Assembly: GCA_965112735.1 (NCBI GenBank)
Contig: OZ218955.1
Span: 2,790,001 to 2,854,000, forward strand
Reading direction: 5' to 3'
DNA from: Phaeosaccion multiseriatum
Lineage: Eukaryota > Ochrophyta, other classes
DNA: 64,000 bases
Below are positions 10,348 through 28,501 of this stretch, one piece after another. The notes beneath the pieces are model-generated. The model made no database searches, was not told where the DNA came from, and saw nothing but the letters and a program-made list of their open reading frames with translations. The stretch's first letter is position 1. Every line of letters starts with the position of its first letter. The translations under genes and the position numbers were made by a program.

Positions 10348-12444
10348 TTACACGAAGGGTGCCATATCCGTACCCCCCTCTGCCCCCCGCAGGTCCTCCC
10401 TCCCCCCGCCCCTACTCAGGTAGGCCCTCGCAAGCCCAGTCACAGCCCCGGGTGCTGATGGACGTGGCGCCGTACTGCTGCCTCCGTTGGCCACGGGGGA
10501 GAAGCTCACCTGCGCCACATCGTCGGGATGGAAGTGGAATCGGCTACCCGCATCGTGCCCGGCGTCGGAGCACTTGTCCATGTCCACAAAGCAGTCGCTG
10601 TCCTCCTCCTCCTCGTCGTCCTCCTCTCTTAGCATGCCATTCTCGTGCATGCCCCCATGCGTGGCCCGGTGTGGATGCGTTATCCCGCCCTCTTCGTCCA
10701 CGCACACCTCCCCGTCGTCGCCGTAGAGGAAGGCCTCTTCTTCTTCGTCTCCTTCGCCGTCGCCAATCCAGTTCTTTTGTACGCTGAAGGGGTTGAGCCC
10801 ATTCTTCAGCGCCCTCAGCACCCTCCCCCCTTGCACGATGAAGGACACATCTTCCTCTTTGACAAAGTAGATGGGCGTCACACGAGTGAGCAAAGCCACA
10901 GGGGCCGCCATGCAGAAACACACCACCATGTTGAGAATGTTGAGCACAAAGGCGCTCGCCATTTCGTTGCTCATCCAAAATTGGTCTTGGGTCTTGACCA
11001 GGCTCACACAGAGAGGCACGTTGATTAAGGAGGAGATGGAGGCGAGGAGCAGCATGCCGGCACAGCCGTACCCGAAGAGCTTGACGTGGCGATAGGCCGA
11101 CACAATTCCAGACAGCCCCGCGATGATGGTGCTCAGTAGCCCCAGGATGGCAAAACCCCGCAGCATCCTGAACTCTTTGCAGAAAGACGAACTGGCTCGG
11201 CAGTCTTGCTGCAGATGCAGGTCCCAGGTAAAGGACACTGGGCCACTGCTGAAGCCGTCCTCCTCTTCTCCGCCCTCATAGGAATACTCGAATCTCCACC
11301 ACGCCACGTAGAGAATGGCAAGCTGAAGGCAGATGGGCAAGGTTGCGCCCAAGCCGAAAACCCAGTGGCGACGGCTCTTGATCTGGTGGTGGTGAGGATG
11401 ATGGAACAGAAGGGAGGAGCGAGCGAGAGGAAGGAAGGAATGAAGGGAAGAGAAAGGAGGAAACACAAAAAACGTCAGCATCAACCAAATAAAATTCGCC
11501 TCACCCCATCCCCCGCTCTTGACGTTCGTCCCTTCCTCCGTCTCGCTGTGCAGGGGTGGGGTGGGGTGGGGTGGGTTTCATCTGCCTCCCCCTTCCGTGA
11601 GGTGCGTTTCATCTGTCTTCCTAGTACCCTTGCGTATGCTTACCTCTCCAATGGGGCCCTCCTCCTTCTCCACGCCCGCCATGTGGTCAAAGTCGTCGTA
11701 GGCATCCTCCAGCTCCTTTCCTCCTCCTCCTCCATCCAGGCCATCCTTCCCCCCATCAGCCACACCCACTTGACTCGCATCTCCTCCGCTGAACTTCCTG
11801 GCGGGGTATGGCGTCGTTGATCCTCGCGCTGGCAAGGGTCGCGAGGATCGAGACGAGGGTAGAGGGGCGTTGAGATCGAGGGCCACGTTGACAGACAAGC
11901 TCCGCCCCCGCCCGGGTGAGTTGTACAGAAATGAGGGGGCCCTGCTGCTTCGCATTGAGGGCGCTCGGCTTGCGCGGCTTCTGGTAGAGTACAGCCCCTG
12001 CTCTCGCATGGAGGGTTCTCGACTTCTCCCAGCACGGGTCGGACCCTCTGGCACTTCGAAGGAAGCGTGCCTGTTGGTTCTCTGCTTGGTCTTGTGCTGC
12101 GCCGTCCGCGCGCCTCCGATGATTGGAGGTGGCTGGGTCCTGGGCAGATGCGTGGGCAACTGCTCGTCCACCATGCTCCCCGTCTCGCTGTGCGTGTCAA
12201 AGGCATCAAAGTTCTTTGCAAAGCTCTCCTCCGGGATCATGCCGCGGTGCCTCCTGTTGGGGGCTCGATACGCGCTGTGGGCGCTCACAAAGCCCTCATC
12301 CCCGCCTTCTGTGCTGCCGCTGTCATTACTTCCGAGGCTGGCGCTGTTAAAAATTGTAGTGCTGACGCTAGTGCTGTTTGTGCCGAAGTCGCTCTCATTG
12401 TTCTGCTCCTTCTCCCCCCCATTTTTCCCTACGCCCGGAGCCAT
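10348..12444 (-). CDS. Four-helix membrane protein A (amastin/claudin-like layout)
   Basis: Two exons, 12444-11644 and 11382-10348, join in phase 0 to 611 residues. Residues 1-267 are soluble, Ser/Arg/Gly-rich. Immediately after the splice (GPIGE then IKSRRHW) comes helix 1, then a loop with FTWDLHLQQDC and a second Cys nine residues later (SSSFC), then helices 2 (ending SAYRHVKLFGYG), 3 and 4, and a very acidic cytosolic-type tail. A W-x-L-x-L-x-Q-D-C phrase plus paired Cys in the first loop and four helices resembles the tetraspan amastin/claudin layout; that kinship is inference. It is paralogous to 19438-21068: same intron position and phase, same motifs. No enzyme motif is visible; a surface or membrane-organising role is only a guess. 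Confidence 0.75.
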
Positions 12445-13585
12445 TGTGCTCCCCCTTGTCCTCCTCTTGCCTCAAGCCGATGCGACTGCAAGCAAAGCGA
12501 CGCTCGCCCCCGCACGAATCCTGCTGATGCGGAGGAAATTCAAAGTTTTTGTTCGCTGATTGGGCTTTGCTGCAGTTCCCCTCCGGTCCCCCCACCACGC
12601 CCTTCTCGCTCTCAGCCCCTGTTCCTACTACTGTAAAGGTGTGCCCCTTGCCGGCGCTGCTGCGGCTGCTGCGAGCTCCGATTTTTGTTTCGCCTCTGAT
12701 CGGGTTCTTCTCCCTTCCACCAGGGCCTGTGTACCCTGTTCCCGCTCCAGCAGCAAATGCAACCCCCCCCCCAAATGAAGGGCGTTAAACTGCGACACAG
12801 CGGGGCGCACCAGGACTGTGTGAGAAAACTAGCGTGGGTTGCAATGCACACGTGCTCTCTTCCTTGTTGTTGTTTCTTGTTGTTGCTGTGTATATCTTTG
12901 TGTTGTTGCTTGTCTCTCTCGACAGAGAGATGAGAGCTCCGACCGAGTTCGCTTTGACGTAGCCGCGCGGCATGGAGAACAAAAATTTGTCCCCACGTCA
13001 TTGAAAGAATTCGGCTCACAGGTTGCCATCGTTCTAAATGACCCGCATCAATCGTAAATACCCCAATTTTTTAAACCGGGTGGGTTTGGAGCTTACAGGA
13101 GGAGTTTTGGGCGTCCGGTAGGTCGGGTCGGATAGCCGGTCGGGTGCAGGTCGGGTCGAAGGGTTGGGGTGGTCGGGTCAAGGTCCGAAGAGGTTGGTCG
13201 AAGGTCCGAACGGGTCAATGAAACGGGTCACTGGCACGGGTGGTTGGTAGTGGTTGCTTGGTTGGCTGGGGGTTGGCTGGGGGTTGAGGGTTGGTGGGGG
13301 TGTGCCGGGGGCTGGGGCTGCTGCTGCGTGCTGTGGAGTACGCCACTCGCTCATGCCACATCGGAAACCTGAGGCATCGTTTCATCACCCGGTGTTTTTG
13401 TTTTTTTTTATTTATTTTTTTCACCGGTGCCTCCTTTCTTTCTTTTTCTTCGCTGGCTGCCTCTCACTTGTTGGCTCCTTGCTTGGCCGGCTCCCTCTCT
13501 TTTGCTTTCTCTCTTCCTTTCTCTCCCTGACCTCTCGCGCATAGCTTGCTGTTTACGCCGCCCTGAGGTGTTGAAAGTCAGTATT
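12445..13585. other. Upstream region of tetraspan A; G-rich direct repeats
   Basis: No coding exon supported. Bases 13080-13225 hold degenerate GGTCGGGT repeats and 13255-13320 hold GGTTGGCTGGG repeats, a G-rich stretch with quadruplex potential on the plus strand. Several poly-T tracts follow (13390-13430). Confidence 0.5.
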
Positions 13586-16530
13586 ATGTCAATGGCCCAG
13601 GCCCAGGCAAATACGGTGAGAAAAGGTGTGTCGAAAGAAGGGTGGTCGTTTAGGATGGCTCAGGGATAAAGCTAATAGAGACAAGGCTGGCTGCCTGGCT
13701 GGCTTTGGGGTTTATCTATCATGTGGAGAGCAGCCAAGCAACGTGACAATTTTAGTAGCCTAGCTAGAGGCCGAGGAAAGACACAATGCATGTGACTGGT
13801 GAGAGTGAGGCGTAGATGTTGACAAGGAGAGGAGGAAAGGAGCGAGGAGGGAGGAGCCCCTGCCTCCTTCCCTGTGTATCACCAACTCCCTCAGCTCTTG
13901 CAAGCAAGACCTGTTGAACAGTGGCAAAGAAAGCAAGCTTCACCTCAAGGTCGGAAACTCTCGCTGGGCAGCGGGGGTGCCCGGCCGGGATCGCAGTGGA
14001 TGGGGAGGGGGGATGGCAGTGGATGGGGCGGGTGAGAACATCTATCGATCACGGATGACGTCACGCTGGCGCATCGAAAGTTTGCTGAGCACCGCGAGGA
14101 AGTGAGGGAGTTGGTCATACAAAACGGGACAAGGGGAGAGCGAGGGAGGGAGAGATTGTGACTGATCCATCGATTCGTCGATGGCCAATCTATCCATTGC
14201 CATCGATTGGCCGATTCATCCATTGCCGTCCATGGACTGTCATGGATTAACCGATTCATCCATTGCCATCGACTGAGCTTATAATCCATTGCCATCCATC
14301 GACTGCCATCCATCTATTGATTGCCATCCCTCACCATCTCCCTCCTTCCCTCTCCCTCCGCCACCCACCCTATACGCACGCATACACACATACACAAACA
14401 CTCAAAACACACACACGTACGTACACACACAGGCACATTCTACTCGCTCGACACTTCGCCGCTCTCGTCCTGGCTGGCTGCGACGCTGCAACAAGAAGAG
14501 CTCTCAGCAAGGAACATCATTCCAACGTCCTGATCACGGCGCCCTTCTCGGGAGCATCAGCCGCAGCACCAGGGACAACACTTGAAACTTTTTCTTGCTC
14601 CTTCCTCGGGGGTGGCTGGGCCTTTTCTTCGGCAAGCCCAGGGGGTCGACTCAATGTGGCGCACCTTTACGGGGGCCGCAACATCTCCGTCTTTCATGTG
14701 AGGAGGAGGGGATAGCAGTGGATGGTAGTGGGTGGTAGTGGATGGGGAGGGGGGGGGGTGGGGCTAGGGTTGAGGTGGAGGAGGAGGAGGAGGAGGAGGA
14801 GGAGGAGGAGGAGGAGGAGGAGGAGAAAGAGGAGGAGGAGGAGGAGGAGGAGGAGGAGGAGGAGGAGGAGGAGGAGGAGGAGGAGGAGGAGGAGGAGGAG
14901 GAGGAGGAGGAGGAGGAGGAGGAGGAGGAGGAGGAGGAGGAGGAGGAGGAGGAGGAGGAGGAGGAGGAGGAGGAGGAGGAGGAGGAGGAGGAGGAGGAGG
15001 AGGAGGAGGAGGAGGAGGAGGAGGAGGAGGAGGAGGAGGAGGAGGAGGAGGAGGAGGAGGAGGAGGAGGAGGAGGAGGAGGAGGAGGAGGAGGAGGAGGA
15101 GGAGGAGGAGGAGGAGGAGGAGGAGGAGGAGGAGGAGGAGGAGGAGGAGGAGGAGGAGGAGGAGGAGGAGGAGGAGGAGGAGGAGGAGGAGGAGGAGGAG
15201 GAGGAGGAGGAGGAGGAGGAGGAGGAGGAGGAGGAGGAGGAGGAGGAGGAGGAGGAGGAGGAGGAGGAGGAGGAGGAGGAGGAGGAGGAGGAGGAGGAGG
15301 AGGAGGACGAGGACGAGGAGGAGGAGGAGGAGGAGGAGGAGGAGGAGGAGGAGGAGGACGAGGACGAGGACGAGGATAGGAAGGAATGTGTAGTGTGTAG
15401 CTATGTGTGTGTCTCTGTATGTGAGCGTGAGTGTGTGTGTATGTGTGCTTTTCATTGGGTATGTGTGCACGCGTGTGTGTGTGCGTATGTATGGCTAGGT
15501 ATGGTTGGGTGTGCGGGTGCGCATTTGCATGTGTGTATGTGTGTGTGTGTGTGTGTGTGTGTATTCTTCCTCGCGTCTTTTGTCTCTCTCTTCTATCCAA
15601 GAGGTGGGTGCAATTAGGCAGGGTGGAGGAGGATTGTGCCTCCATCCAGTGCCATACCCCATCTGCTCCTGTTCCCACCCCTCTGACTTCATCACCTACC
15701 TTCCACCATCCCCATTCCCTCCCATCCATTCCCAGCCGCCCATCCTCTCCCTCCCTCCCTCTCCTTCCCTCCACTGCCATCCTCCACGCCCCTCCCATTC
15801 ACTGCCATCACTCAGGACATGCAGAGAGTACACGAGGTCCCTGTGAAGGCTTCTTCGACCTCACTCTGTGGTGCTGCATGTGCTGTGCTCCCTCCCCTCC
15901 CGCTCCAGAGTGTGGATGGTGCTAGATGGCAACGTCGCTGGAAATGAACAGGTGAGGTTAATCTACCTGGCTGTTGATTAGGACGCCGGCAGGGTCTTCA
16001 TGCCATATTCCCATGAAGCCCACCCCGAATGGGCCCACGCCTCTGTCCCTTCCCTTCATGCACATGGCCTCTGCGCTACCGGTGGGTGCGTTGGGCTCAT
16101 AAAGGGGAGACCAGAGACCACGAGGGTGTCCCGGAAACGCGAACACCTTAAAATAAAACCTGTCTTGGAACTTCTCTCTGAGCTCCGAGCTGCTAGTCCC
16201 CGGGTCCTGTGTGTGGTGATGGAGGGTTTGCTGGTAGGAGCGAGGGGAATGAATCAAGAGGGACGGCCAGGGGAGAGGGGTCATGGACGTGCATCGGCTT
16301 GGCTTCGCAGTTATCAAATCAATCATTCCTCGGCTGCTGGCCATGCTTCAGGACGGCCGTGGCCGTGGATGGTGATGATGGATTGTTGGCTCGTCCTCCC
16401 TCCCTCGGTCTCGCTCGCTCGCTCGCTCGCTCACCTCAGGAGTTTTGAACTTCCATTGCAAATTCACGCCGACGGAGTCAGCCTTCCAGCTCTATCCTGG
16501 CGGCCCAAGGAATCCTAATTGAAGAGCAAT
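13586..16530 (+). pseudogene. Unresolved exon series, possibly a broken gene
   Basis: Several stretches look coding but do not join cleanly. Exon-like pieces on the plus strand are 13586-13615 (starts ATG, donor GTGAGA), 13895-13949, about 14038-14156 (contains DDVTLAHRKFAEHREEVREL), about 14432-14698 (contains ARHFAALVLAGCDAATRRAL, donor GTGAGG), about 15818-15900, about 15910-15951 (VWMVLDGNVAGNEQ), and 15981-16250 (contains VLELLSELRAASPRVLCVVM). The early pieces agree in phase. The pieces after 15818 would need introns of about 30-38 bases and a frame change, so the gene may be decayed or mis-assembled. The minus strand is also open at 15958-16344. A 600-bp GAG tract interrupts the region. 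No family was recognised. Confidence 0.3.
14775..15377. repeat. Long (GAG)n/(CTC)n tract
   Basis: About 600 bases of nearly pure GAG triplets, with a few AAA and GAC interruptions near each end. It reads as poly-Glu, poly-Gly, poly-Arg, poly-Leu, poly-Ser or poly-Pro in the six frames, so the long frames here are artefacts. Purine/pyrimidine asymmetry of this length can form triplex DNA. Confidence 0.97.
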
Positions 16531-17308
16531 GGGATCCATATAGCGAAAGCGCTTGTTTGCACCTCGCTTCTTCCGAGGCTTGGAAAGAGTGAGCGCATCG
16601 ATCATCGTCCTCAAGCTGAGGAGGGAGGTCAGCACCCCCGCCAGTACTTGCCAGTCCTTCCTTCTCCTGGAAAGCGGCCTGGCTGGGCGGGAAGAGCGAA
16701 GCGGCAATCAAGGAGAAAAGATCTTCAAGGGAAAAAAAATTGCTGCTGGCTGCTGGATGCTCCTGCTACTGCTTGCTCGCTTGGTCGTGAAGGAGATGGG
16801 ACCCACCCAGCCATGGCACCATCATCCTAGAGCTTCTGGCTCTGGGCCGGCAGAAAAGACCGAACGAAAGGAGAAAAAGGGGCAAAAGAAATCATTGACT
16901 TAATACATGGCTCATGGCAATGGATGGTGACATGGTCGTGATCGTCCTTTTTTTTCCCTCTTGTTCCAAACCTTCTGTTGAGGGCATCGCGGTACCGCAG
17001 CGGCTACGCACCACAGAGCAGGAGCCTTAGCACCCTAAGGAGGCCATGGATATGCAGGAAGGCGCGGGGAGCTGCGGTTTGGGGTTACTTTTGGACGTTT
17101 GCTGAGCCCACTCAACATTCAAAATTCCTCTCCGTCGTTCAACCACGGGCTTCCCCCACCTCTCAGTATTCGCACGGCTGCGCGCCACAGATCAGCAAGG
17201 ACTCAAGAGCACATGGAGGAAGCATAAGGAGCCGTCAGTAGCGGTGGGAAGTGGATCTTTTTTCCCCTTCCACACCCTGCCCCTCCCCACCCCGCCCGCC
17301 TCTCTCAG
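16531..17308. other. Unassigned stretch
   Basis: Open frames exist on both strands (for example 16492-16707 minus, with DALTLSKPRKKRGANKRF, and 16553-16903 plus), but none has a convincing start, splice pair or family. It may hold 5' exons of the gene ending at 17968. Confidence 0.3.
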
Positions 17309-17968
17309 CTCAGTCTCGCTCCAAGGGCACAAGGTAAGACAAAGTCTACAGCAGAACAGCGCGGCGCGATATATACGAATCAATGGGGACTGGGGCAGGG
17401 GGGGCGAGCGTGGGAAGTGCTGGGGGCGGGGGGATAGCCTACTTTGCCCCTGCAAATTCTCACGACACCCCCTCTTTCCGCCCCCTTCTCACTCTCCTCA
17501 GGAGAAAGCAGCAGCCGCAGCAACAGCAGCAGGGGAATAGCTACCGACAGCAGGTGTGGAAACCTCAGCGAGCCGCGGGGAAGCCCTCGAACGGAGGGAT
17601 GGGGTGTGTGGGGCCACTTGAGGGCATTCTGGAGGACCCAGAAAAGGCACACCGATGCCTCGTACCAGCAAGCAACAGGCAGCGGCGGCGGTAGCAGCAG
17701 CACCAGCAGCAAGCAGCATGTAGCGGGCAGCCGCAGGCAACGGGCAGCAGCCATCACAACAACTAGTGGGATGGTGGGGAGTGCGTCGGGGGGATGTGTG
17801 TGGGAAAAGCATCGAAGGGCGCAGAGGCGTCCTCCTCCGACAAAAGCAATTGCCGTACCTGCCTGCTGCGCTCTGGGGGATTTCTTCCGGAAAACTCTGC
17901 TCAGTCGGCTCCCTGACGAGAATCAAGAGGCGCTGAAGGGGCTCTTGGAAGAGGTGGCAAACAAGTAA
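17309..17968 (+). CDS. 3' exons of an unrecognised gene
   Basis: Two exons join in phase: 17309-17333 (after a pyrimidine tract and CAG; donor GTAAGA) and 17502-17968, ending at TAA 17966-17968. They encode a Ser/Arg/Gln-rich region followed by a normal-looking C-terminus with FFRKTLLSRLPDENQ and a final amphipathic helix ending EEVANK. The 5' part is not resolved. An alternative ATG at 17383 opens a different 103-codon frame that lacks splice support. No function can be given. Confidence 0.35.
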
Positions 17969-18398
17969 GGTCAAGATTCATCAAGGGCATTTGATGCGAA
18001 CCAAGCGCATGCACAGAATGAGAGGATTCCCGAGCAGAAGGGGAAGGCAGAGAAAGGACCCTTCACACAGTGCAGGAGGAAGGTTGTTGTGCAGAGACGT
18101 CATGTGGCAGGCATACGAGGACGTATGTCCCCCACACCACCTCCATAATCACGTGACTTGCTTGACTTCAATCACCATCAAAGACGCACTGCAAGCGAGA
18201 CTTAGCTACAGCGACAGCCCCTTAGATCTCTCCGCCTGCCTCCTCCTACTGAATGTATCGCTGCTGTGCTGCTCGTCCTCCTCCCCCTTGGTCTTCGTCT
18301 CTCCCATCCTGCTCAGCTGCGCCGCCGTCAGATCCATCTCCTCCTCCACCACTACCTCCTCCTCTTACTCCTCCTCCTACTCCGCCTCCCATGAGGAG
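17969..18398. other. Convergent intergenic stretch
   Basis: Between the stop at 17968 (plus) and the stop at 18399 (minus). The long plus frame (17991-18659) is the shadow of the acidic minus-strand exon. Otherwise nothing recognised. Confidence 0.4.
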
Positions 18399-18840
18399 TC
18401 ACATGAGGAGGTAACGGCTGCCTTCTCCATCGTCTCCATTATAGAGGAAGTCTTGACCCTCCCCCTCCTCCACCTCCTCCTCCGCCGCCTCCTCCTCGTC
18501 CTCATCCTCCTCATAGTCCACATACAAGCCATGCATAGCCATCTCGCTACCACCGCCGCTCTGGCTGGCCGCTCGCAGGACCTGCCCCAGTCACGCACGG
18601 CCTCGCTCCTCCCCCCCACAGCCACGGCCGAAGCAACCTGCTGCAAAGCAACCTCCTGACCATCTCCTGCGGCCATGCTGAGCGAGCATAGCCAGGAGGT
18701 CCAAGTGCTCGTCCTTCAGCTGCTGGAGCTCCTCCTTGACTTCTGGGATCTCTCCCCCCAACCATCCATTGCCATCTCCTCCTCTCTCTCCTCCTCCGGC
18801 CAGGAGCCTGAGCTCGGTCATTCTGTCCTTCTGGTCAAAC
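18399..18840 (-). pseudogene. Coiled-coil plus acidic-tail fragment, Uso1/p115-like C-terminus, frame broken
   Basis: On the minus strand one frame encodes a coiled coil with EVKEELQQLKDEHLDLLAML (about 18750-18690). The same frame, after a stop near 18591, encodes MAMHGLYVDYEEDEDEEEAA and a tail ending SRYLLM at TGA 18401-18399. In between, a different frame carries sensible helical sequence (DGQEVALQQVASAVAVGG), with a run of seven G near 18611-18617. Coiled coil, then a short helix, then an acidic tail is the layout of Uso1/p115 vesicle-tethering proteins, whose C-terminus has a similar ...EHEDLL... phrase; this is inference. Two frame shifts are needed to link the pieces, so it is decayed, has unseen introns, or holds sequencing errors. 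Confidence 0.35.
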
Positions 18841-19437
18841 TTCCCCCCGCAGGCCCAGCCCTACCGTATCCCCTCTCTCCGTTCGCCTGATGGTATATTC
18901 GTACATTCCGTCTTGTGAAGCATAGCTGCCCAACTCCTCGCTCCCCCTTGAGACCCAATATTTACCATAACAGAATATGCGAATGTCCATCCAATAATAA
19001 TAAGGTGTCTTGGGGGGGGGGACGCTCAGTCCTTCTGTTCCGTGGGTACAGCTTGACTACCCGAGCAGCCGTGTGCACAGGTGACAAGGAACGGCTAACG
19101 CCGACACGTATGCCATACGTTGGGCAATGGGCAATGAGTGGCCATTCAAGAGGGAGAATTGATGATATTTCTGTGTGAGAGGATTTGGGCTGTTTTTGGA
19201 ATGAAACTTGTCGAAAACGTCATAAAGATGGTGGTGGGGGCCTGTACGAGTCTCTCAAACATTTTGTAATTTCATCACACGCACCCAGGTAATCAAACCC
19301 CCCCACCTCCCCACACTAGCGTCTGTCCGAGGAAGGTAGACTTGCATCAGCAGAAGAGAGAGAGAGACAAGGAGTTGCAAGGCCCCAAGCGAGCCAGATT
19401 CGGGAAGCGCGCTAGTCCCACACACATCACAAAAATT
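18841..19437. promoter_or_regulatory. Upstream region of tetraspan B
   Basis: About 600 bases without a supported exon. It contains a run of nine G (19013-19021). The tetraspan B frame is open from a TTG at 19342, but the first ATG is 19438. Confidence 0.4.
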
Positions 19438-21068
19438 ATGTCTTCTGAACACGTCCGTGGGCCGAGTGGAGGGGATGAGATGGCTGATGTTGCGCGAATG
19501 GGGTCGGGACGCCCTGGGATGCCGGATCGCGTGCACAGTGAGCGCACGGTCGATGCCTCGACCGGCGTGCTCGTGGACAGTCCAGTGTCTGCCGCAGTGT
19601 CTGCCGACGACAGCAGCACCAGCACTTCGGCCGGCAACGGGCAGACGGCCACAACGACTACTGGGGCCTTCCTGGGGGACTTCACGGCGTCCCAGCGCAT
19701 GCCATGGCTGCGCAAGACCGGCCCTAGCGGCTCGTCCTCGAACGTGGTGGAGTCCAACCTTCCGCGCCGCCTGCCGTCCTTCAGCGGCCCTAGTACAGCC
19801 AACTCCACGACCGGCGTTGAACTGCCCTCCTACCGAAACGCTGGAGGAGGCGCACACTCCACCTATTCCTACTCCCGCTCGCAGTACGCCGGCTCCCATG
19901 TCGGGTCCATGGCCCCCTCTACGAGCTCCAACGTCGTGCTCAGCTTCTCCATGGATATGATGAACAACAAGCCCTACACCATGGCCACGCCCATGAACGG
20001 CAGCGTGGCGGGAGGCCCGGCCAGGAGCGCCCGCGTGGCCAGCTTCAGGGACGGCAGCACCGTGCTGGGGGAGGACGACGAGGACATGGCAGCCGTAGCG
20101 CCCATGATGAAGGAGGAGGGACCGCTGGGCGAGGTGAGCAAGCGGCGTTGGACGTGGGGGAACATGAAGGGACAAAACGGCAGCGGGGTGGAGAAGGCAC
20201 TTTGTATTATTTTTTACCTCACACATTTCACTCACCCCACACACTTTTGCTTTCCTTCCCTCCCCCTCAGCTCAAGTCCAAGCGCCACTTGCTGCTGGGC
20301 ATGGGCCTGCTGGTGCCCTTCCTCCTCGAGGCCATAGCGCTAAGCATCGAGTGGTGGGTGTTCCGCTACCGCTTCACGCAGGACTCGGAGACCACCACCT
20401 ACGACTGGTCTCTCGACCTCAGCCAGGACTGCAACACCAGCAGCGGCTTCTGTCAGCAGTACGATGCCGTGCGCTCGTGCGTGTACCTTGCCCTCGTTGG
20501 CATTGTTGTGGCGTCGGTCAGCTCGATGCTGGCCGCCTACAGGCACGTCAAGACATTCGGATACGGAGCTGCCGGGGCGCTCCTCTTTGCGTTTGCGTGC
20601 GCCTTGGCAGCCACCTCCGTCTTCACGAAAATGGTCTCTGACCAGCAGGAGTATTGGTCCAGCGACGACAGCTCGTACGGCTACGCGCTCAACGCCGTCG
20701 TTATGGTGACGTGCCTCGTGTTTGCCCTGCCCCTCCTCATCTTCACCCGGCGAACGGAGATTTACTTTGAGCACGAGAAGGATCTAACCCTCAAGGTCAA
20801 GGGTGGACAGCTCATGCGACTGATGAAGAAGACGGGCCGAAAGGGCATGCCCTTCCATCTTGGCAGGCAGTGGGTGCCGCTCGCCGATGTGGGCGGAGAG
20901 GGAGGTAGTGTGGTGAGCGGTGGCATGGAGGGGGCCATGCAGCAGCAACCGCTCTTCAACAAAACCTCCGGCATCGACGAGGGAAGCGACAGCGATGACG
21001 ATACCGTAGCCCGACCAGGAGGTATGATGGGAGAGGACGCAGATTTCGACGATATCGAAGTGGCGTAA
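19438..21068 (+). CDS. Four-helix membrane protein B (amastin/claudin-like layout)
   Basis: Exons 19438-20133 and 20271-21068 join in phase 0 to 497 residues; the intron is 137 bases. Residues 1-232 are a soluble Ser/Thr/Gly-rich region ending MKEEGPLGE. Exon 2 starts LKSKRHLLLG and carries helix 1 (ending EWWVFRYRF), the loop YDWSLDLSQDC with a second Cys in SSGFC, helix 2 (to AAYRHVKTFGYG), helix 3, helix 4 (to LLIFTRRTEIYF), and an acidic tail. AYRHVK-x-FGYG, the paired Cys and the intron site are shared with protein A at 10348-12444, which is transcribed in the opposite direction about 7 kb away. The amastin/claudin comparison rests on layout and the W-x-L-x-L-x-Q-D-C phrase only. Confidence 0.8.
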
Positions 21069-22107
21069 GTGTGCGCACACATACTCAAATCACGGCGGGT
21101 AGAGCTTCCGGTCGATCATATCACATCACAAGAGAGAGCGGGGCTCGATTATATAGAGCCCTCTTTTTGATCACATAGAACTGCCATTGAGGTCTCTTGG
21201 TGATTCTCGCCGTGGCCTGGGCCACGATAGGGAAAAGCAAGAGTGGCACGGCTTGTCAATGTGTGACAGGCCAATGCCTCTCAACTCGTGGATGAGTGGG
21301 CCTCAGTGGGCAGGCGCGCATCATACAATTATTTAAAAAACCACAACCAGAGTGAGTTTTTCCGGCACTTCCGGAGATCGCTTTGGGGGGGCGGGGGGGG
21401 GATGGGGTTGTATCAAAGTGGGTGGGATGTAGTTAACTACAAAATACTATGTTGTCAAACAAATCAAAGACCCAACCAGCCCACCCCCCCCCCCCCCCCC
21501 ATTGTTCAAGGTTCAATTCATTCCGTTATTTCTTCTCAATGTGATTGCACCGCCGCCACAAACAAATCGACTCGGAGCGAGCAGCAGCCTACCTACTCCA
21601 CTACTCTACGACTCACCACCTCCCCTGTACACCCACACCCATCCCCATACCTATCTCTATCTACCCCTTACGCTTACCCCCGCCCGCCCCGCCTCACTCG
21701 TCGCTCCTTTGTGAAGCTCAACCCGCCCTGCCCCCCTCAGTCCGCGCGTTCCATCCGTCCACTGCTCCATCCATCCACTGCTGCCATCCATCCACTGCTG
21801 CCATCCATTTATTCATCCTTCCACTGCCATCCATCCCGTGCGTCCCTTCCATCCAGTTGCCGCCCTGGCTCCCATGGGTCACAAAAAAAATGAAATAAAA
21901 CATTGTCGCTGGCCCCCAGATCGCACTCATCCCGTCCCTTCTCGTCGGTCCGTACATAACCCACGATTCACCGCAAGCTCACGTATTGCTTGCTTGCCAG
22001 CTTGCTGTGCTAGACATACACGTGTGTGGTCAGAGGCTTGGCTCTGCCAGATGATAAGACTGGGTACTGGGCACATGGTTTTGACCGTCTTGTACCTCTC
22101 GTCTCTC
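21069..22107. other. Convergent intergenic region
   Basis: 3' flanks of tetraspan B (plus) and alanine aminotransferase (minus). It contains poly-G and poly-C runs (21386-21402, 21483-21500) and a cluster of CCATCCACTGCTGCCATCC repeats (21764-21835). No coding exon. Confidence 0.6.

Positions 22108-28501
<6,394 letters not shown>

Noticed and set aside
14722-15798. Poly-Arg, poly-Glu and poly-Leu/Pro frames of up to 344 codons
   Set aside because: Products of the GAG tract read in six frames; flanks do not look coding.
15910-15951. VWMVLDGNVAGNEQ, compared with the LDG phrases of dynein heavy chains
   Set aside because: Only a few residues agree, the residues that normally follow in dynein are absent, and neighbouring exons show no dynein features.
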